Below, in pieces: positions 4,914-11,893 of a stretch of DNA of 12,759 nucleotides. Under the pieces are notes generated by a model that was not told the origin of the DNA, made no database searches, and worked only from the letters and a program-made list of their open reading frames with translations. Numbering within the stretch: the stretch's first letter is position 1; each line of letters starts with the position of its first letter. The stretch is from Ruminococcaceae bacterium UBA2806 (lineage in GTDB: Bacteria; Bacillota; Clostridia; Oscillospirales; Acutalibacteraceae): NCBI GenBank assembly GCA_002351795.1, contig DEHG01000079.1, positions 368-13,126 on the forward strand. Direction: 5' to 3'. The translations under genes and the position numbers were made by a program.

Positions 4914-7700
4914 ATGCCGCAGGATTATAATAAGACACTTAATCTGCCGAAAACAGATTTCCCGATGAGAGCAGGACTTCCGAAATCGGAGCCTGTAACA
5001 CTCAAGCGCTGGCAGGATAACGACACATATAATAAGCTTATGGAGCTTAATGAGGGAAAGCCGCTTTATGTGCTTCATGACGGCCCTCCCTATGCAAACG
5101 GCGATATACACCTTGGTCATGCGCTGAATAAGACTTTGAAGGATATCATAGTAAGATATAAGAATATGACAGGCTTCAAGTCTCCGTATGTACCCGGCTG
5201 GGACACTCACGGACTTCCGACAGAGCTTAAAGCACGAGCTAAGGCAGGCGTGAGCAGCAGCGATGCTATCTCAAATGTAGAGCTTCGCAAGATATGCCGT
5301 GAGTTTGCCACAACCTATATCAACGGTCAGCGTGAGCAGTTCAAGCGTCTTGGCGGCATTGCAGAATGGGATAATCCGTATATAACACTTACACATGATT
5401 TTGAAGAAAAGCAGATAGAGATCTTTGCGGAAATGGCAAGCAAGGGATATATTTACAGGGGTCTTAAACCCGTATACTGGTGTCCCGATTGTGAAACGGC
5501 TCTTGCTGAGGCAGAGATAGAATATGCAGAGGATCCCTGCCATTCAATATATGTAAAATTCAGAGTAACGGATGATCTTGGCAAGCTCAGCGCAATGGGC
5601 GCAGACGTCAGGAATACATATTTCGTTATCTGGACAACAACAACATGGACACTTCCGGCGAACCTTGCTATCTGCGTTGGTCCGAGATATAATTACAGTC
5701 TTATCAAATGTGAAGGCGAATTCTATGTTATGGCAGAGGAGCTTTATGCTGCCGCTATGGAAGCTGCCGGCAAGGAAAACTATGAGGTCATCGGCACAAT
5801 AAAGGGCAGCGAGCTTGAATATATGAAAACAGCCCACCCCTTCCTTGACAGGACTTCACTTGTAATAGTCGGCGATCATGTAACACTTGAAAGCGGTACA
5901 GGCTGCGTTCATACAGCGCCCGGTCACGGTGTAGACGACTATAACGTGTGCAGGAATTATCCTGAGATACCGATGGTAGTGCCTGTTGACGCAAAGGGAT
6001 ATCTTACAGAGGAGGCCGGACAGTTTGCCGGTCTGAAAACAGAGGACGCAAATAAGCCGATAGCTGAATACCTTGAACAGACAGGCGCACTTTTTGCACT
6101 TAAAAAGATAATCCACCAGTATCCTCACTGCTGGAGATGCAAGAACCCTGTTCTTTTCAGAGCAACAAAACAGTGGTTCTGTTCCGTTGATGATATCAAG
6201 GATGCGGCGATCGAAGAGATAAAGAAGATACAGTGGATACCTGCATGGGGCGAGGACAGGATCACATCAATGGTTCGTGAGCGCAAGGACTGGTGTATTT
6301 CAAGACAGAGAAAATGGGGCGTTCCTATTCCGATATTCTTCTGCAAGGACTGCGGCGAGCCTGTAATGGAAAAGGATGCAATGCTTCATGTTGCAAAGCT
6401 TTTCGGTGAATACGGCTCCGATATCTGGTATGAAAAGGAAGCAGACGAGCTTATCCCCGAAGGTCTTACCTGCAAGAAATGCGGATGCAAGACCTTTGAT
6501 AAGGAAAAGGATATCATGGATGTATGGTTCGATTCGGGCGTTTCCCATATCGCAACCTGTGAAGCACGTCCATATCTTAAATGGCCTGCCGATCTTTATC
6601 TTGAGGGCGCAGATCAGTACAGAGGATGGTTCCAGTCATCACTTCTTACCTCCGTTGCATCAAGGGGCAGAGCGCCTTATAAGGCAGTTGTAACTCACGG
6701 CTGGGTCGTTGACGGTCAGGGAAGAAAGATGTCAAAGTCTCTCGGAAACGGCATTGAACCCGCTGAGGTAATAGCTCAGTATGGCGCAGATATCCTCAGA
6801 CTCTGGGTATCCTCGACCGATTATCAGGCTGACGTCAGAATTTCAAAGGAAATACTTGCCCAGCTCAGCGAGGCATACAGAAAGATCAGAAATACTGCAA
6901 GATATATTTTAGGCAATCTCAGCGACTTTGATCCGGATAATGATATGGTTTCCGAGGATAAGCTTCTGCCGATAGACAAGTGGGCTTTGATGAAGCTTGA
7001 CGAGCTTAACGATAAGGTAAGAAAAGCATATGACAGCTTTGATTTCCATATCGTATATCAGGCACTTCATAATTTCTGTGTTGTCGATATGAGTAACTTC
7101 TACTTTGATGTTCTCAAGGACAGACTTTATACAGAAAAGAAAGACGGCGAATTAAGAAGAGCCGCCCAGACAACGATCTATAAGATACTTGACGCAATGG
7201 CAAGACTTGTATCCCCGATACTTGTATATACATCCGATGAGATATGGCAGTATATGCCGCATGATAAGTCTGCAAATGCAGAGAATGTTCTCTTTAACGA
7301 TATGCCCGAAAAGACAGGTATCGTTCTTGACGAGAGCTTTATTTCCATGTGGGATCGTATCCATGAGACAAGAGATGTTGTAAAGAAGGCTATTGAGGTC
7401 GAGGTCAAGAGCAAGAATATCCGTTCATCGCTTGAAGCAAAGGTTACGCTCAAATGCAGCGGCGAACAGTATGATTTCCTCAGATCAGCCGAAAGCGAGC
7501 TTGCGGCAGCATTTATCGTATCCGCAGTTGAGATAGTAAATGAAGATGTAAGCGGGCTTGATGTTGAGGTAACTCATGCTGAGGGCAATAAGTGTGAGCG
7601 CTGCTGGGTATTCAGTGATACCGTTGGTCAGGATGAAGAACATCCGACACTCTGCAAACGCTGTGCAGGGGTTATCAGAACAATGGAGAATTTGTTATAA
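4914..7700 (+). CDS. ileS: isoleucine--tRNA ligase
   Basis: The 928-residue class I aminoacyl-tRNA synthetase charges tRNA-Ile with isoleucine in the cytoplasm. The HIGH-type motif is HLGH (residues 66-69) after the PPYANG block. The KMSKS motif is at 605-609. The inserted CP1 editing domain, which removes mischarged valine, shows the threonine-rich WTTTTWTLPAN from W240 and GTGCVHTAPGHG (328-339). The C-terminal zinc finger has Cys pairs at 894/897 and 914/917, as in ordinary bacterial (type 1) IleS; further Cys pairs lie in the middle (FFCKDCGE and LTCKKCGC). Length matches the family. Firmicute ileS genes are often controlled by a T-box riboswitch, but no T-box element is seen upstream. 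The gene follows divIVA, as in many Firmicutes, and its last codons overlap a promoter for lspA. Confidence 0.98.
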   Translation: MPQDYNKTLNLPKTDFPMRAGLPKSEPVTLKRWQDNDTYNKLMELNEGKPLYVLHDGPPYANGDIHLGHALNKTLKDIIVRYKNMTGFKSPYVPGWDTHGLPTELKARAKAGVSSSDAISNVELRKICREFATTYINGQREQFKRLGGIAEWDNPYITLTHDFEEKQIEIFAEMASKGYIYRGLKPVYWCPDCETALAEAEIEYAEDPCHSIYVKFRVTDDLGKLSAMGADVRNTYFVIWTTTTWTLPANLAICVGPRYNYSLIKCEGEFYVMAEELYAAAMEAAGKENYEVIGTIKGSELEYMKTAHPFLDRTSLVIVGDHVTLESGTGCVHTAPGHGVDDYNVCRNYPEIPMVVPVDAKGYLTEEAGQFAGLKTEDANKPIAEYLEQTGALFALKKIIHQYPHCWRCKNPVLFRATKQWFCSVDDIKDAAIEEIKKIQWIPAWGEDRITSMVRERKDWCISRQRKWGVPIPIFFCKDCGEPVMEKDAMLHVAKLFGEYGSDIWYEKEADELIPEGLTCKKCGCKTFDKEKDIMDVWFDSGVSHIATCEARPYLKWPADLYLEGADQYRGWFQSSLLTSVASRGRAPYKAVVTHGWVVDGQGRKMSKSLGNGIEPAEVIAQYGADILRLWVSSTDYQADVRISKEILAQLSEAYRKIRNTARYILGNLSDFDPDNDMVSEDKLLPIDKWALMKLDELNDKVRKAYDSFDFHIVYQALHNFCVVDMSNFYFDVLKDRLYTEKKDGELRRAAQTTIYKILDAMARLVSPILVYTSDEIWQYMPHDKSANAENVLFNDMPEKTGIVLDESFISMWDRIHETRDVVKKAIEVEVKSKNIRSSLEAKVTLKCSGEQYDFLRSAESELAAAFIVSAVEIVNEDVSGLDVEVTHAEGNKCERCWVFSDTVGQDEEHPTLCKRCAGVIRTMENLL

Positions 7701-7701
7701 T
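7672..7701 (+). promoter_or_regulatory. extended -10 promoter within the 3' end of ileS, for lspA-rluD
   Basis: TATAAT (7696-7701) is a perfect -10 box preceded by an extended -10 TG (7693-7694). A -35 candidate TTATCA (7672-7677, 4 of 6 consensus) lies 18 nt upstream. The -10 box overlaps the ileS stop codon. Transcription should start near 7708, giving a leader of about 105 nt before lspA. Confidence 0.6.
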
Positions 7702-7765
7702 TTGAATGCATAATTCATAATGCACGATGCGAAATGCATGATGATGGGTGCAGCGATGCTTAACG

Positions 7766-7796
7766 GGCGGTGTATCTGCGGATGCACCGCCTTTTT
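7766..7796 (+). terminator. strong intrinsic terminator between ileS and lspA
   Basis: GGCGGTG-TATC (7766-7776) and GATG-CACCGCC (7781-7791) form an 11-bp stem (one G-U pair) with a TGCG loop, followed directly by TTTTT (7792-7796). It is the best terminator in the window. It ends only 16 nt before the lspA ATG, downstream of the putative promoter at 7672-7701, so it can act on the ileS transcript and also as an attenuator in the lspA leader. Confidence 0.85.
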
Positions 7797-7812
7797 GAAA
7801 GGATAGTGGAGC

Positions 7813-8316
7813 ATGACAATAATAATAGCTGCAGTCATATCGGCTCTGATCGTCGGTATAGACCAGCTTATAAAGTATTTTGTATATGAAAACCTTCATC
7901 CTGATGGAAATGTGACTGTAATTGATAATCTGTTTTCCCTTGTCTATTCAGAAAACAGGGGGGCGGCATTCGGAATGTTTCAGGATGGAACTATCGTTTT
8001 TTCGGTGATAACTATTTTGCTTATCGGCATTTTTTTATATCTTATCATTTCAAAAAAATTTACCGGCAAGCTGTTTACGGCAGCGGTGACACTTATTGTC
8101 GGGGGCGGTATCGGCAATCTTATCGACAGATTATTCAGAGGCTTTGTAATAGATTATCTGTCCTTGTCGTTTTTTCCGCCGATCTGCAATTTTGCCGATT
8201 ACTGTATAACGATAGGCGCATTCCTTTTTATTCTTTGTATACTGTTTTCACCTGAGGTCAGAGCAATAAAAAAAGCTGACGATATGCAAGAGGAAGAAAA
8301 AAATGACAAAGCTTGA
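7813..8316 (+). CDS. lspA: lipoprotein signal peptidase (signal peptidase II)
   Basis: The 167-residue, four-helix membrane aspartyl protease cleaves the signal peptide of diacylglyceryl-modified prolipoproteins just before the lipobox Cys. Conserved blocks are DQLIKYFV (from D17), NRGAAFGMF (from N48), GGGIGNLIDR (97-106), and the catalytic aspartates D114 (in VIDYL) and D129 (in NFADY). Hydrophobic segments lie at about 3-16, 61-79, 87-101 and 132-146, followed by a charged tail. The start ATG at 7813 has AAAGGA about 10 nt upstream, lying just after the terminator T-run. The end overlaps rluD by 14 nt, so the two are probably translationally coupled. The lspA-rluA-family pair (lspA-ylyB) is common in Firmicutes. 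A likely client, a lipoprotein gene, lies at 9228-9830. Confidence 0.97.
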   Translation: MTIIIAAVISALIVGIDQLIKYFVYENLHPDGNVTVIDNLFSLVYSENRGAAFGMFQDGTIVFSVITILLIGIFLYLIISKKFTGKLFTAAVTLIVGGGIGNLIDRLFRGFVIDYLSLSFFPPICNFADYCITIGAFLFILCILFSPEVRAIKKADDMQEEEKNDKA

Positions 8317-9217
8317 ATTTACGGCGGATCAGACAGATTCGGGAAAAAGGATAGACAGTTTTCTTGCTGATAATACGGAGGAAATGACAAGGAGCGCAGT
8401 GCAGAAGCTTATTGAAGAAGGCAGTGTAGAGGTAAACGGAAAAGTGCCGGCAAAGAATTACAAGCTCAGAAGCGGAGATCATATCTGCCTGAGCATACCC
8501 GAGCCTAAGCTGCCCGAAGCAAAGCCCGAAAATATCCCGCTTGATATTGTGTTTGAGGATGATGATCTGTTAGTTGTGAATAAGCCCAAGGGCATGGTCG
8601 TCCACCCTGCGCCGGGAAATTATGATGGAACGCTTGTGAATGCACTGCTTTATCATTGCGGAGACAGTCTTTCGGGAATAAACGGCGTACTGCGTCCGGG
8701 TATAATCCACAGGATAGACAAGGATACCAGCGGGCTTCTTATTGTGGCAAAGAATGACTTTTCCCACAAACTGCTTGCAGAGCAGATAAAGGAGCACAGC
8801 TTTACAAGAAAGTACAGGGCTGTCGTTTACGGGAATCTGAAAGAGGATGAAGCAACGATTAATGCGCCGATAGGCAGACATCCGGTTGACAGAAAAAAAA
8901 TGACCGTCACTCAGAAAAACTCAAGAGAGGCGGTCACGCATTATAAGGTTTTAAAAAGGTATGCAGGCTTTACCTATGTGGAGCTTAAACTTGAAACAGG
9001 GCGCACACATCAGATAAGGGTGCATATGTCAAGCATTGGACATCCTGTTGCGGGAGATCCCGTTTACGGACCGAAAAAGGTGATAACATCACTCGGCGGT
9101 CAGTGTCTCCATGCTTATTACATCGAATTTGTTCATCCGAGAACAGGTCAGACGCTGAGTTTTTCAAGCGGTCTGCCGGATTACTTTACAAAGTTTCTCG
9201 GCACACTTACAGACTGA
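8303..9217 (+). CDS. RluA-family rRNA pseudouridine synthase (RluD-like, YlyB-type)
   Basis: The 304-residue protein has an N-terminal S4 RNA-binding domain (about residues 13-72, with KRIDSFL and VQKLIEEGSVEVNGK) and a pseudouridine synthase domain (about 85-295). The catalytic aspartate is D139 in HRIDKDTSGLL (136-146). Other family blocks are VVNKPKGMVVHPAPG and GRTHQIRVHM (from 233), with AGDPVYG shortly after. The family converts uridine to pseudouridine in 23S rRNA; RluD-type enzymes with an S4 domain usually act on helix 69, but the exact target cannot be read from sequence. The start is inside lspA, with AGAGGAAG about 6-8 nt upstream. It ends 10 nt before the stop codon of the convergent lipoprotein gene, leaving no room for a separate terminator. 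Confidence 0.95.
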   Translation: MTKLEFTADQTDSGKRIDSFLADNTEEMTRSAVQKLIEEGSVEVNGKVPAKNYKLRSGDHICLSIPEPKLPEAKPENIPLDIVFEDDDLLVVNKPKGMVVHPAPGNYDGTLVNALLYHCGDSLSGINGVLRPGIIHRIDKDTSGLLIVAKNDFSHKLLAEQIKEHSFTRKYRAVVYGNLKEDEATINAPIGRHPVDRKKMTVTQKNSREAVTHYKVLKRYAGFTYVELKLETGRTHQIRVHMSSIGHPVAGDPVYGPKKVITSLGGQCLHAYYIEFVHPRTGQTLSFSSGLPDYFTKFLGTLTD

Positions 9218-9254
9218 TGCTGAAAAACTAAGCTATCTCTATCGACCTCAGCAT
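9217..9254. terminator. weak inverted repeat at the convergent rluD / lipoprotein gene ends
   Basis: ATGCTGA (9217-9223) and TCAGCAT (9248-9254) could pair (7 bp, 24-nt loop). On the + strand ATTTT follows. The right arm lies inside the 3' coding end of the leftward gene. It may be a modest bidirectional terminator, but the long loop makes this uncertain. Confidence 0.25.
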
Positions 9255-9830
9255 ATTTTCATATTTGTTGCTGTCGGAATAATGATAATTCAATATAACT
9301 TCCGTATAACCGTTGTTTTCTACACGAGCTTTCATGTAGGAGACAACGGTATTATTGTTCATATCAGTGCTTTCCGTTTTGAGAAATACGATATCCGGTT
9401 CAACGACCTCAAGCGTAGCCGTTCCGTAATATGCGGACAGATATTTCAGAAAATCATCCATTGTAAGGAAATCGCTTGAAACATATTCTATCTGCAATGT
9501 AGCGTCTCCGTCCTCAGTCGAAAGATAGACCCCGTTTTCCGGGTCAAATATCATTGACCTGTTTTCAACTGAAAAAATATTCGGAAAGGTGATCGAATAC
9601 GGATGAAGCTCTGATCTGCTTTTGTATCTCAGATGCTGGGAATCAACTTCTTCAACGCTTTCGGGGTATATTACTGTATTAGTCTGAGAGCTGTACCTAT
9701 CGTCAATGAATTCCTGGATAGGCGTACTCAGTTCATCTGTTTTATCAGCTGAAATATCCTTTTCCTGCGAGCATCCTGCGGAAAGTATGATCGCAGAGAT
9801 ACAAAATAATATGCAAATTGATCTTTTCAT
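9228..9830 (-). CDS. predicted lipoprotein of unknown function
   Basis: The 200-residue protein starts with a lipoprotein signal peptide: MKRS, a hydrophobic stretch (5-18) and a lipobox LSAGC with the acceptor cysteine C20. It should be processed by LspA and anchored to the outer face of the membrane. The mature part (about 181 residues) begins with an acidic, Ser/Thr-rich spacer. A beta-rich domain follows, with ITFPNIFS and GVYLSTEDGDATLQIEY and a C-terminal LNYHYSDSNKYENMLRSIEI. This pattern loosely recalls PsbP/Mog1-like domains seen in many small clostridial lipoproteins, but I do not recognise a family and assign no function. The ribosome binding site is good (GGAGG, complement of 9839-9843, 8 nt from ATG). 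It lies 17 nt after the helicase stop, so it is probably in the same operon. No promoter was seen of its own. Confidence 0.85.
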   Translation of the reverse strand: MKRSICILFCISAIILSAGCSQEKDISADKTDELSTPIQEFIDDRYSSQTNTVIYPESVEEVDSQHLRYKSRSELHPYSITFPNIFSVENRSMIFDPENGVYLSTEDGDATLQIEYVSSDFLTMDDFLKYLSAYYGTATLEVVEPDIVFLKTESTDMNNNTVVSYMKARVENNGYTEVILNYHYSDSNKYENMLRSIEIA

Positions 9831-9847
9831 AAATAAGACCTCCGGAA

Positions 9848-11596
9848 TTATCCGTGACGTTTAGCAGCCTTTTTTGAAGGCTTTTTATTGTTTGATTTTT
9901 TATCCTTTAACCTGTGACGGGAATCATTTTCTGTTTTTTTCCTGGAACGGTGATCTTTTCTCTGCTGATTATTCCGTCTCTGAGGTTCTTCATAAAGGGA
10001 CGCCTTTACAGGTCTGCCGCAAACCTTTGCGCCGTACATCATGTCAAGTACTTCATCGACAGATACCGATGGTACAGAAACAACAGAATGATCGTCATAT
10101 ATTTCGATTTTACCGATATCACTGCCGTGAAGAAGACTGCGCTCGGTTATTGACGCAACAATATGGTTTGGTGCTACCCTGCTTGCCCGTCCTATATTGA
10201 GCATTATTTTTGAATAATCCGTATTTCCGTTCTTGCCGTACTGTTTGCGTTCGGCTTTAATGTCATTTATTTTTATCTCTTTTTCAGAAAAATTCATTTG
10301 AAGGGCTGCCGCTGCAATATCAAACAGGGAATATCCTTCTGACAGCAGCATATTGACCATATTCCTGTACCTGTCATGGATACCGCCGCCGAGAGCTTCT
10401 TCAACGGAAGAAATATTGTTTTCTGAAATGCGGTAATTTATATCATCGCCTGTAGGAATATCTATCTGTTCTATCTTTGATCTCAGACGGTGAACGATGT
10501 CAAGCAGCTCCAGTACCTGACGTCTGCCGCTGCATATAGTGATAGAATTGCCCTCCTTGCCGACACGTCCTGTTCTTCCTATGCGGTGGACATAGTATTC
10601 ATTGTTCTGCGGTATATCGTAATTGAATACGAATTCAACATCGTTTACATCAATGCCTCTTGCGGCAACATCTGTTGCAACAAGAATTGAAGTTGCGCCG
10701 TATCTGAATTTTTCCATTACAGTATTTCTCTGAGACTGCTTGAGATCTCCGTGAAGCGCCTCGGCATTGAATCCCTCACGGCTGAGTGCAACTGCGACAT
10801 CCTCAGCCATTTTTTTGGTATTGCAGAATACAATGGACAGCGACGGGTCAAAATAATAAAGCAGTAGCTTGAGCGCATCCATTTTTCGTCCCATAGGTAC
10901 ATCAACATAGGTCTGTCTTATATTGTCAAGTGTTATTTTTTTGCTGTTGGTTTCAATTACAACGGGATCTTTCTGGAACTCATCGGTAATTGACATGATA
11001 GCCGGGGGCATTGTTGCGGAAAACAGGACAGTCTGTCTGTCCTGAGGAGTTTCACGCAGAATGGTTTCCATATCCTCCTTAAAGCCCATGCTGAGCATTT
11101 CATCAGCTTCATCAAGGACTGCAAGACGAACATGATCAAGCTTCAGAGTGCGTCGTCTCATGTGATCCATTATCCTGCCGGGAGTACCTATGACGATATT
11201 GGCACGTTTAAGTCGTGTTATCTGCTTATCCATTGGGGCGCCGCCGTATACCTCAACGGGGCGTATGCTTTCGCAGTATTTTGTAAGCTTTCTTATTTCC
11301 GAGCAGCACTGTATAGCAAGCTCTCTTGTCGGGAGCATAATGATCGCAATTACATTCTGCTTGTTTTCGGATGCCCGTATCATTTCAATAGCAGGTATTG
11401 CGAATGCCATAGTCTTTCCCGTACCTGTCTGTGAGCGTCCGATAATATCCCTGCCTTCTCTCATTGCGGGGATAGCTTTTGCCTGTATCGGGGTAGGCGT
11501 GACAAAACCCATATCGTTTATAGCTTTCATGATGTTTTCAGACAGACCAAGTTCTTCAAAGGTCGTATCTGTATTATAGATTTCCTTATTTTCCAT
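9848..11596 (-). CDS. DEAD-box RNA helicase with DbpA-type RNA-binding domain (DeaD/CsdA-like)
   Basis: The 582-residue protein unwinds or remodels RNA using ATP. The motifs are in order: Q motif PTPIQAKAIP (from 34), motif I QTGTGKT (56-62), PTRELA (89-94), TPGR (138-141), DEAD (162-165), SAT (193-195), IVFCNTK (255-261), ATDVAARGID (307-316) and HRIGRTGR (337-344). A linker follows, then a DbpA/CsdA-type RNA-binding domain (about 462-536: MLNIGRASRVAP, then KIEIYDDHSVVSVP). A very basic tail (538-582) ends the protein. This layout fits cold-shock/ribosome-assembly helicases (DeaD/CsdA, and DbpA/YxiN relatives); which one cannot be settled. The ATG at 11596 is chosen because AAGGA lies 11 nt upstream and it matches the usual N-terminus. 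An upstream in-frame GTG at 11653 lacks a good site. A long leader from a strong promoter suggests leader-based control. Confidence 0.95.
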   Translation of the reverse strand: MENKEIYNTDTTFEELGLSENIMKAINDMGFVTPTPIQAKAIPAMREGRDIIGRSQTGTGKTMAFAIPAIEMIRASENKQNVIAIIMLPTRELAIQCCSEIRKLTKYCESIRPVEVYGGAPMDKQITRLKRANIVIGTPGRIMDHMRRRTLKLDHVRLAVLDEADEMLSMGFKEDMETILRETPQDRQTVLFSATMPPAIMSITDEFQKDPVVIETNSKKITLDNIRQTYVDVPMGRKMDALKLLLYYFDPSLSIVFCNTKKMAEDVAVALSREGFNAEALHGDLKQSQRNTVMEKFRYGATSILVATDVAARGIDVNDVEFVFNYDIPQNNEYYVHRIGRTGRVGKEGNSITICSGRRQVLELLDIVHRLRSKIEQIDIPTGDDINYRISENNISSVEEALGGGIHDRYRNMVNMLLSEGYSLFDIAAAALQMNFSEKEIKINDIKAERKQYGKNGNTDYSKIMLNIGRASRVAPNHIVASITERSLLHGSDIGKIEIYDDHSVVSVPSVSVDEVLDMMYGAKVCGRPVKASLYEEPQRRNNQQRKDHRSRKKTENDSRHRLKDKKSNNKKPSKKAAKRHG

Positions 11597-11781
11597 TTTT
11601 TTCTTTTTCCTTTTGGTAAATTGAAAGTAAAAGCAGCAGATGATCTCAGGCACAATTCCGATAGATGGATCTGCTGTAGTGCATCTTTAAAACTTGTTTT
11701 TCATAGATCTGAGTACGGGGTAAATACCCATTTTTTATTATATCTGCATGTAAAAGTTTCATAGGCTGCCTGTGTTTACTA
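11597..11781 (-). promoter_or_regulatory. long 5' leader of the helicase transcript with a hairpin
   Basis: The predicted transcript start (near 11781) leaves about 185 nt before the helicase ATG. In RNA sense CAGCAGAT (complement of 11669-11676) can pair with ATCTGCTG (complement of 11634-11641), an 8-bp stem with a 27-nt loop, followed by CTTTTA. A smaller GGGT/ACCC hairpin lies upstream (about 11717-11728). Leaders of DEAD-box helicase genes are known to carry regulation in several bacteria; control here is inferred only from length and structure. Together with the divergent promoters this accounts for the roughly 297-nt gap to the next gene. Confidence 0.35.
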
Positions 11782-11787
11782 TCATAT

Positions 11788-11816
11788 ATTTTAACAGAAT
11801 AACAACCGTATGTCAA
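11788..11816 (-). promoter_or_regulatory. near-consensus sigma-A promoter for the helicase-lipoprotein operon
   Basis: On the minus strand a perfect -35 TTGACA (complement of 11811-11816) and a -10 TAAAAT (complement of 11788-11793) are separated by exactly 17 nt. Transcription should begin near 11781 and run leftward. It is divergent from the promoter at 11842-11870, with 25 nt between the two -35 boxes. Confidence 0.85.
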
Positions 11817-11841
11817 CCGAGACGATTTTAATAAATGAAGC

Positions 11842-11870
11842 TTTACAAATATCAGATTATATGTTAGTAT
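11842..11870 (+). promoter_or_regulatory. promoter for the Rpn/PDDEXK_2 gene
   Basis: TTTACA (11842-11847) and TAGTAT (11865-11870) are 17 nt apart, with an extended -10 TG at 11862-11863. The start of transcription should be near 11877, only about 17 nt before the proposed TTG start codon, so the leader would be very short. Confidence 0.65.
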
Positions 11871-11878
11871 TTATATAC

Positions 11879-11884
11879 AGGGAG
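11879..11884 (+). promoter_or_regulatory. ribosome binding site favouring a TTG start at 11894
   Basis: AGGGAG (11879-11884) directly abuts an in-frame ATG at 11885, which leaves no spacing and makes that ATG unlikely. The in-frame TTG at 11894 is 9 nt away, the usual distance. The next in-frame ATG (11921) has no site before it. Confidence 0.6.
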
Positions 11885-11893
11885 ATGGTTCCG

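Noticed and set aside
7701..7760. Short AATGCA/ATTCATAATGCA repeats as a mobile (MITE-like) element
   Set aside because: The copies are only 5-6 bp, without long terminal inverted repeats or a target duplication; better explained as an AT-rich leader.
9874..10200. Rightward frames opposite the helicase C-terminus
   Set aside because: They lie antisense to a clear RNA-binding domain and basic tail, with no RBS or recognisable sequence.
11597..11653. Upstream in-frame GTG for the helicase adding 19 residues
   Set aside because: No good ribosome binding site, Cys- and Phe-rich residues untypical of the family, and AAGGA supports the ATG at 11596.
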